Source of the DNA: an uncultured Flavobacteriales bacterium
GTDB lineage: Bacteria > Bacteroidota > Bacteroidia > Flavobacteriales > Crocinitomicaceae
Length of the DNA stretch: 9,272 bases
Reading direction: 5' to 3'
NCBI GenBank assembly: GCA_946886545.1
Contig: CAMPIU010000083.1
Coordinates: 1 to 9,272, forward strand
How positions within the stretch are numbered: the stretch's first letter is position 1; every line of letters starts with the position of its first letter. Positions 1-6,300 of this stretch are shown piece after piece. Position numbers and translations under genes: made by a program. The notes beneath the pieces are model-generated. The model did not search any database and was not told where the DNA came from. It saw nothing but the letters and a program-made list of their open reading frames with translations.

Positions 1-297
1 ACAGTATCGGAAGGGATCATAGAATACCAGGTCGACCGCAAATCCAACATGCTCTACCGTTTCAAGATTTCTTATCCTCCGGGAAATTATTTTTCTGAGA
101 ACATGGATGATGAGACACTGGAAGAACCCTATGCGGTTATCATCTATGAACCTATTCAAAAATTAAAAAACCCGGAAGCATTCTTTGATTTAAAACACAT
201 TGTGGTAAAAAACGCAAAGGGAGAATACCTTCTTGCTGACCAAATGATCAATTACGAACTTCATGATTCACGATACCATACAACCACCAATGAATAA
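1..297 (+). CDS. 3' end of an unidentified protein gene (partial)
   Basis: The frame is open from the first base and ends at TAA (295-297), followed at once by TAG (298-300), giving a tandem double stop. The visible part is 98 residues, and the true start lies before the window. An internal ATG at 49 could serve as a start, but the frame and its codon use continue unchanged upstream of it, so a longer protein is more likely. I do not recognise the family. The visible piece is mixed and charged, with probable beta strands around MLYRFKISYPP, YAVIIYEP and HIVVKNAKGEYLLAD. It has no cysteine, no transmembrane segment and no C-terminal sorting signal. It ends 4 bases before the ATG chosen for the giant downstream gene, or overlaps it by 8 bases if the next upstream ATG is used. 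That suggests one transcript, and possibly a shared process, but the function is unknown. Confidence 0.75.
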   Translation, partial: TVSEGIIEYQVDRKSNMLYRFKISYPPGNYFSENMDDETLEEPYAVIIYEPIQKLKNPEAFFDLKHIVVKNAKGEYLLADQMINYELHDSRYHTTTNE

Positions 298-304
298 TAG
301 TATG
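263..304 (+). promoter_or_regulatory. Start region with three in-frame ATGs overlapping the upstream stop
   Basis: ATGs at 263, 290 and 302 are all in the frame of the giant gene. The first two lie inside the upstream gene, whose stop is at 295-297. Sequence before 302 is A/T-rich and has no GGAGG-like site, so ribosome loading probably relies on an unstructured AT-rich leader or on re-initiation after the TAA-TAG stops. The start at 263 would add 13 residues including PP before the signal peptide, so I rank it lowest. No promoter or terminator fits in the 4-base gap, which supports co-transcription. Confidence 0.5.
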
Positions 305-367
305 AAAGCCATTTTTAAAACTTTACTGATCCTCTTATTTACGCTAGGGAGCTCATCCGCTTTTGCA
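302..367 (+). other. Sec signal peptide coding segment
   Basis: Residues 1-22 have Lys2 and Lys6, a hydrophobic core (TLLILLFTLG, residues 7-16), and a small-residue end with Ala-Phe-Ala at 20-22, a good signal peptidase I site before Val23. No cysteine follows the core, so this is not a lipoprotein. It shows that the whole giant product leaves the cytoplasm, which fits the many cysteines further on. Confidence 0.88.
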
Positions 368-3300
368 GTCATACTTCCGCGGATTAACGGACTTATCAGG
401 ACCACAGTCGGCGGATCTGCGGTAGTGAAAAACACTTCCACCGCTACATTCACGGCAGCGATAGCGCCTACATCTACCAATTTGAATTATGTAGACCTCA
501 GTAAAAAGGGAATGGTCACCTTTGGTGTCGACCATCATTACCCAACCTACTTTTCGGCATATACCGCTCAAATAAAGGCGATAGTTAAACGATACCCTAC
601 CCTGGGAGGATCTGCTATTGCCGATACCACCATTATTCTCAATATCACTTACCAGCCAAACAACCCGGATTCCCTTTCCTTTATGGATAAGCATACCATT
701 ACTTTTGGTATGGCAGAGCAATTCAAATTGGTGATAACTGATATCTTTATCAATGGTTCCAGTCAAAATACACTTCCGGCAAATTTGTATGTCCAGGGAG
801 ATGTATTTGTGGACAGGATCTATAATTTCGCCACTCAAACAGGAACTACTTCTGCACAACTGGGATTGGTTGTAAATCAGCAGGCAATTGATCTTGATTG
901 TGATGAAGTAACTGAAACCATTAGGATATCCTGGAACCCGATCATGGATGCGGAAGAATATCAATTGGAGTGGGTTTATGTAAATGACTACGATTTCACT
1001 ACCGGCTCCCCAAGCATCGATTTTAAAAATAATGCTACAAGAATAAGTACAACCAAAACATCTTATGATCTGTCTCTGATCTTTGACAAGGGATACATTT
1101 GTTTCCGTGTTCGTGCCGTTGGTCGTTCCACAGCTCCTCCCTACCGTTTTCTGTTTACTCCTTGGAGTACCTTAGACGGATCTGTTCTGGCAAATTCGAT
1201 CCCTCATTATCACAATACTGTTTCATTTGACGGAATTAAAAACTGGCAATACTCCTCTACTTATGCCGAGGAGGGAAAGAAAAAGGAGGTCATTTCCTTT
1301 TTTGATGGTTCCTTGAGAAACCGTCAAATGGTCACAAAGATCAATTCGGACAAGAACACCATAGTGGGCGAAACCATTTACGATCATTTGGGAAGACCGG
1401 CTATCCAGGTTCTCCCGAGTCCAGCTATGACCTTGCTGTGTAATCTGCCCAATAAAGAAACTACCTTGAGGTTCTACGAAAACTTCAACCGGGATAATTC
1501 CAACCACCCGTACAGTGCAGATGATTTGGAGCAATTGCCTCCATCCAATGTCTGTGCGCCGGTGAGTACTCCACCTATGAGTACAACAGAAGGAACTTCC
1601 AGATATTACTCACCTCAAAACCCCAATTTGGTTGGAAATCCGGGTTACGTACCAAACGGCGAAGGATATCCTTTCAGCCAGGTAGAATATACCCCGGATA
1701 ATACGGGCAGAATTTCACGACAAGGAGGGGTTGGATCAGATTTCCAATTGGGTTCTGGTCATGAAACCAAGTATTTCTATGCCCATCCGTTTCAGGAGCA
1801 ACTGGATCGACTGTTCGGTTCGGAAGTAGGAAATGCAGCACATTACCAAAAGAACATGGTGGTTGATCCGAATGGTCAGGTCAGTGTATCTTATTTAGAC
1901 CAGGAAGGACGGGTTGTTGCCACCTCATTGGCAGGAGAAGTTCCTGATAGCTTGATTCCCTTACCATCAGCGGATGATGCCGCTCCCTTAACGGTAGATC
2001 TGTTCGCTAAGGATGCAGCTACGAACTCTTCTTCCAATGTTCTTTCTCCTGACGGGAAATCAACAGTCTTCAATCAAACAATTGCCTTGAGTTCGAAATC
2101 CAATGTTACCATTCATTATGACATGAATGTGGATGCATTCACCAACTCCTGTTTGCCTCAGAACACTTGTTTCAGCTGTGTTTACGATTTAAGAATTGAA
2201 GTGCGGAATTTATGTGGCGCATTGGAATCTCCCACTTATGTCTCCAATAAACTCATTGGAAATTTCACGGAACTTCCGGGCGGGGAAATCGTATTTAATA
2301 CAACCTGCACCCCAACAAGCGAAAACAATACTTTCACCATAACAGATCTGCCTGTGGGAACCTACCAGGTATCAAAAGTGCTTACCGTCAATGAGGATGC
2401 GCTGAACGATTATTTGGAAAGGTACGTAAATGATACTTTGGACCTGAATACCTGCTTCACAAACTACAATGAGTATCTTGAGCAGGAAACCCTGTCGTCT
2501 GATATCGATAACTGTAATGAAGAATTTTCTTGTGAAGAATGTGTAACGAATTTAGGTTCGCTGCCGGAATTTATCCTGGCTGGTGGAACAGAAGTTGAAT
2601 ACCAGCAGGCACTGGATGAGTGTAATGCTCCGTGTAAACCTATTTCGTACTACGAAACCATGCGCTTGGTCTTACTGGCAGATGTAATGCCAGGCGGACA
2701 ATACGGTGAATACCTGAATAATCAGGGAAATGTGAATGAAACTGCATTTCCTTTATCTGTTTTTAATTCTGGAAACAGTTTGCCGAAATCTCCGAATGCA
2801 CATTGGAAAAAACCGAAATACGATGTAGAAGCGACTATTCAGGAAGCTTATTTTGAAACGGATGGTGTTACTTTATCCCGCATTCCGTTAACGAATGTAG
2901 TTTTGAATGGTGCCGGCACTCAGGTTTCTTCATCGTCACCCTCAGTAAATCTCAATGCACCGGTGAATGCTCCAAACGCGCAAGTATTTTTAGATCCTGC
3001 AACGAATGAGTATTACACCTACCCGCAGCATTTGAGATACGTTTCGGACTTTATCCAGTATTACCTGGTGAATACACACTGGGCCAATTCATTGGTCTAT
3101 CATCACCCGGAATACCCGATCCTGAGTATTTTCAAATCATTTACGGAAAAAACCAATCCTGCCGATCAATACACTTCCGAGAGTTTTGACCAGGAAATGA
3201 TGACCATCAATACCTTCCAGGGGGCGATCGATAATGGATTTATTTCAGGTAACCTGGTAAATGATTTTAATACGGTTAGTTCTACTTTACCCTGGGATCC

Positions 3301-6300
3301 TTACTCCGTTTACAATTCAACTGCCTTGCAAAACAAAATTGACAACTACCTACAGATAAACAGCGTATGGTTTTCAATGATGGAGGTTGCTGCTATGATT
3401 ACCCGCTGTCCAAATGAATTGGTTGGATACATGCCATCTGCTTCTTGTACCCAATTCGGCACCAACTTTGGTTCCGACCCGGTTCAAAATACACAAATCA
3501 AGGATGCCGAATGGATGGCATTCAGAGGATTATATCTTTCCGCGAAGCAAACATTGCAATTGGAATATGCAAAAACACAATCCCTAACCAATCCTTCTTA
3601 TTACGCTTACAACGACTGTATCGGGAACAACAATTTCAATGCCTTTGACAATGGTTTTCTTACCATTAGTCCGGGATTTCCATTTACTCTCGGAGGAGGT
3701 TATTGGAATGTACAGCAACCATGTAACTATTGGAACAGTCTGAAATACATTAACAAACAAAAACGTTTCGGAAATCCGGTCGATTACGTAGATACGGATC
3801 CTCTTCAGGCAGCTTACCAGGTTTACCTGCAAACAGGTCAGTGCCCGGTGGCATCGTCATTTCAATTGTTACTCAACCAAACTGCACAACAGAACGTTTT
3901 GGAAAACCCGCTTATTAACATGACAACCTTGTCGGCTACAAGTGCGGTATTAATGGCGATACAGGATTTCGAAGTCTCAGGACCCTTGCCGGTTTTAACT
4001 TGGCAACAGATAACAAATTCTCCGGGCGCATTGGAAGTGCTTTGGGAAGAAGGTACCCTTCCGTATGCAACGTTCAGCCTGTTTAAGAACACAGCAACTA
4101 CTCCAACTTTTGATTGGGATGAGATCATTGCATTCAATAACTTACAGTTCACAGTGATTAACGGCGGACTCTATGAGTTTACGGTGGATGTAAAAGTGAG
4201 CCAGGGCGGAAATGTATTTACGAGAGGAATTACGGGAAATACGACCTTACATATCGGTAATTGCTCATTCCCGGACAAGTGTGTACTGAACGACCAGGGG
4301 AAAGCCGTTGAGAAAATGATGAAACTATTGGCTGCGGGATCCCAATTGACCAATACATCCTATGTTACCGTTTCCTCTGCGCCTTTTGATGCTTTCTGTA
4401 CACCTCAGTTTCAGTATGCTGTTAATCCTGCTCCGACAGGTGTAGTGGATTTCAGATATGTTCCTTCACTTCCCGGATTTGAGTTTGTTGATGCGGGTTC
4501 TGTATTGACACTTGGAATCAATTCGGTAGAGCCAAGTACCTTCAATTTATCTTCATTGAGTTTGGTTGCTTCTATTTCAGAAATGATCCCGGGCCCGAAT
4601 AACACCTTCAAACTAGTTTGTAAGGATATGAGCGGAAATGAATTGGTCACACTGAACTGTGATGCAATTCAAAGTGCTTCTACCAATATAGGCTTGCAGA
4701 TGGGAACCTGCGGCTTGGCGGAATCCATTTTATGCCAGGGTACTACGTATCAAACTTTTGATGACCTGAATGCACTTTTCAAAGATATCCTGGTAAATCA
4801 AAATCAACCCTTTGATTTGGTATACAGTCCGCACTGGTCGACTAATCTGATCGGTTTACTCCCAACAACCCCGACTACTCTTCCCTGTACCACCTTTGTT
4901 TCAGGGGGAAAACAAATTATGAGTTTCGCTCTACCCGGTTCTTGCAACCTGGTTCTTTCCAGCGAAAATACCACTGTGAATTTCAATGACATTACTGCTG
5001 TCGGAGATATGTACCTTGCTGAACCTGCCGGTCCTGGAGGAGTATATTATGATTTCTACCTGCCGGTAACTTATACCACCGGTTCAGTCACCTTGAATGA
5101 CACACTTTTCGGAACGTCTTGTTTCAAATTGAATGAGTGTCTGGATTGTAACGAGGGAGAACCGCAACAAGCAAGCTATACCCCGGAGGAACTGGAAACG
5201 ATTACTTCCAATTTAATGATTGCGGGGATCCTGGAGGAAGACAACTCCATCATTTCATATGTCGATTACAAAGCTGCTGTGGATGCGACCAATACGCGTT
5301 TGAACTGGGTTTCTACAGATGCAAATTTTATTCATTCAATCACTTACAAGGAATATTTCGATAAGGGGTTTGCTAATTCGATTGTGGGCTACATCAATTT
5401 TGCCACTAATTTCGTGGATGGCCTGGATGATCACTATTTATTGGAAAATCCGAACAACTACATTGAAAAATATGGAAGCGGGGATAATTTAACAGCATCT
5501 TATGACCGTTATGTGCAAGCCGTTCAAAGCTATAACCTGAAAAGATCAGGGACCGGGAAAACTACGATACCAACAATCGCTCTGAATCTGTTTGCCCAAA
5601 CCATTTACTCGGAAGATTGCAGTGCTTACGTGAAGTACCTGGAACAAGAGGTCAACAATATTCCTTCCGTTTTAGCTGTAAACAATTATCCGAATACACA
5701 GGCAGCCATGATTGATGAAGGTCAGTGTATGGATTTGTACACAGACTATTATAACGCTTACCAGACATTTGTTCAACAGCAACAACAGGCTGAAACTTGT
5801 ATCGATTATGAAATAACAATGCCCCTGGTACCTTATCAAACATTCATAGACAACAATTTATGCTGTTCCACTTACGGTATCCAGGTCCTTACAGATTACA
5901 TTGCTTCTTTTGCAATTCCGAACACTTGTCCGGGACCGCTGCCGATGATGCAGGATTGTACTTCACCAACGGTGGTAGATGAAGGTTTATGCCGGGACAA
6001 TTGGTCTTTATATACGCAATATATTGATCAATACAATCATTCAGAATGGGCAGAGAATAACAACTCAAAACTTTTATTATTGTATCCCACATATAAGACC
6101 TTCGTCCAGATGGGGTATTGTGACTGTATTGCTGATTACAATAATTATCTCCAGACTTATATTAATGCACCGGCTAACGAGGAACTTCCGCTACCCCAAA
6201 CCATTGATCAGTTCTGTGACCAACTGGAATTGGAGTATGGAAATACCCCATGCCAGGATCAATATGAAGCATACCTTCATTGTGTTGCAGAATACAATGA

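Noticed and set aside
302..370. Lipoprotein signal
   Set aside because: No cysteine follows the hydrophobic core; the end is Ala-Phe-Ala before Val, which is a type I cleavage site.
353..964. 203-codon open frame on the - strand
   Set aside because: Again in codon register with the sense gene, over its signal peptide end, N-terminal beta region and the start of the FnIII-like domain. The sense frame has clear domains; the antisense translation has none.
5546..5566. P-loop-like string SGTGKTT in the giant protein (residues 1749-1755)
   Set aside because: The Walker A pattern needs Gly four residues before the GK pair; Lys1747 is there instead. There is no Walker B nearby, and the protein is exported, where ATP binding is unlikely.
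5774..5788. Five-glutamine run that might be a slippage repeat
   Set aside because: Codons are mixed CAA/CAG and the run is short; it fits a helix in a Cys-module and shows no sign of phase variation.
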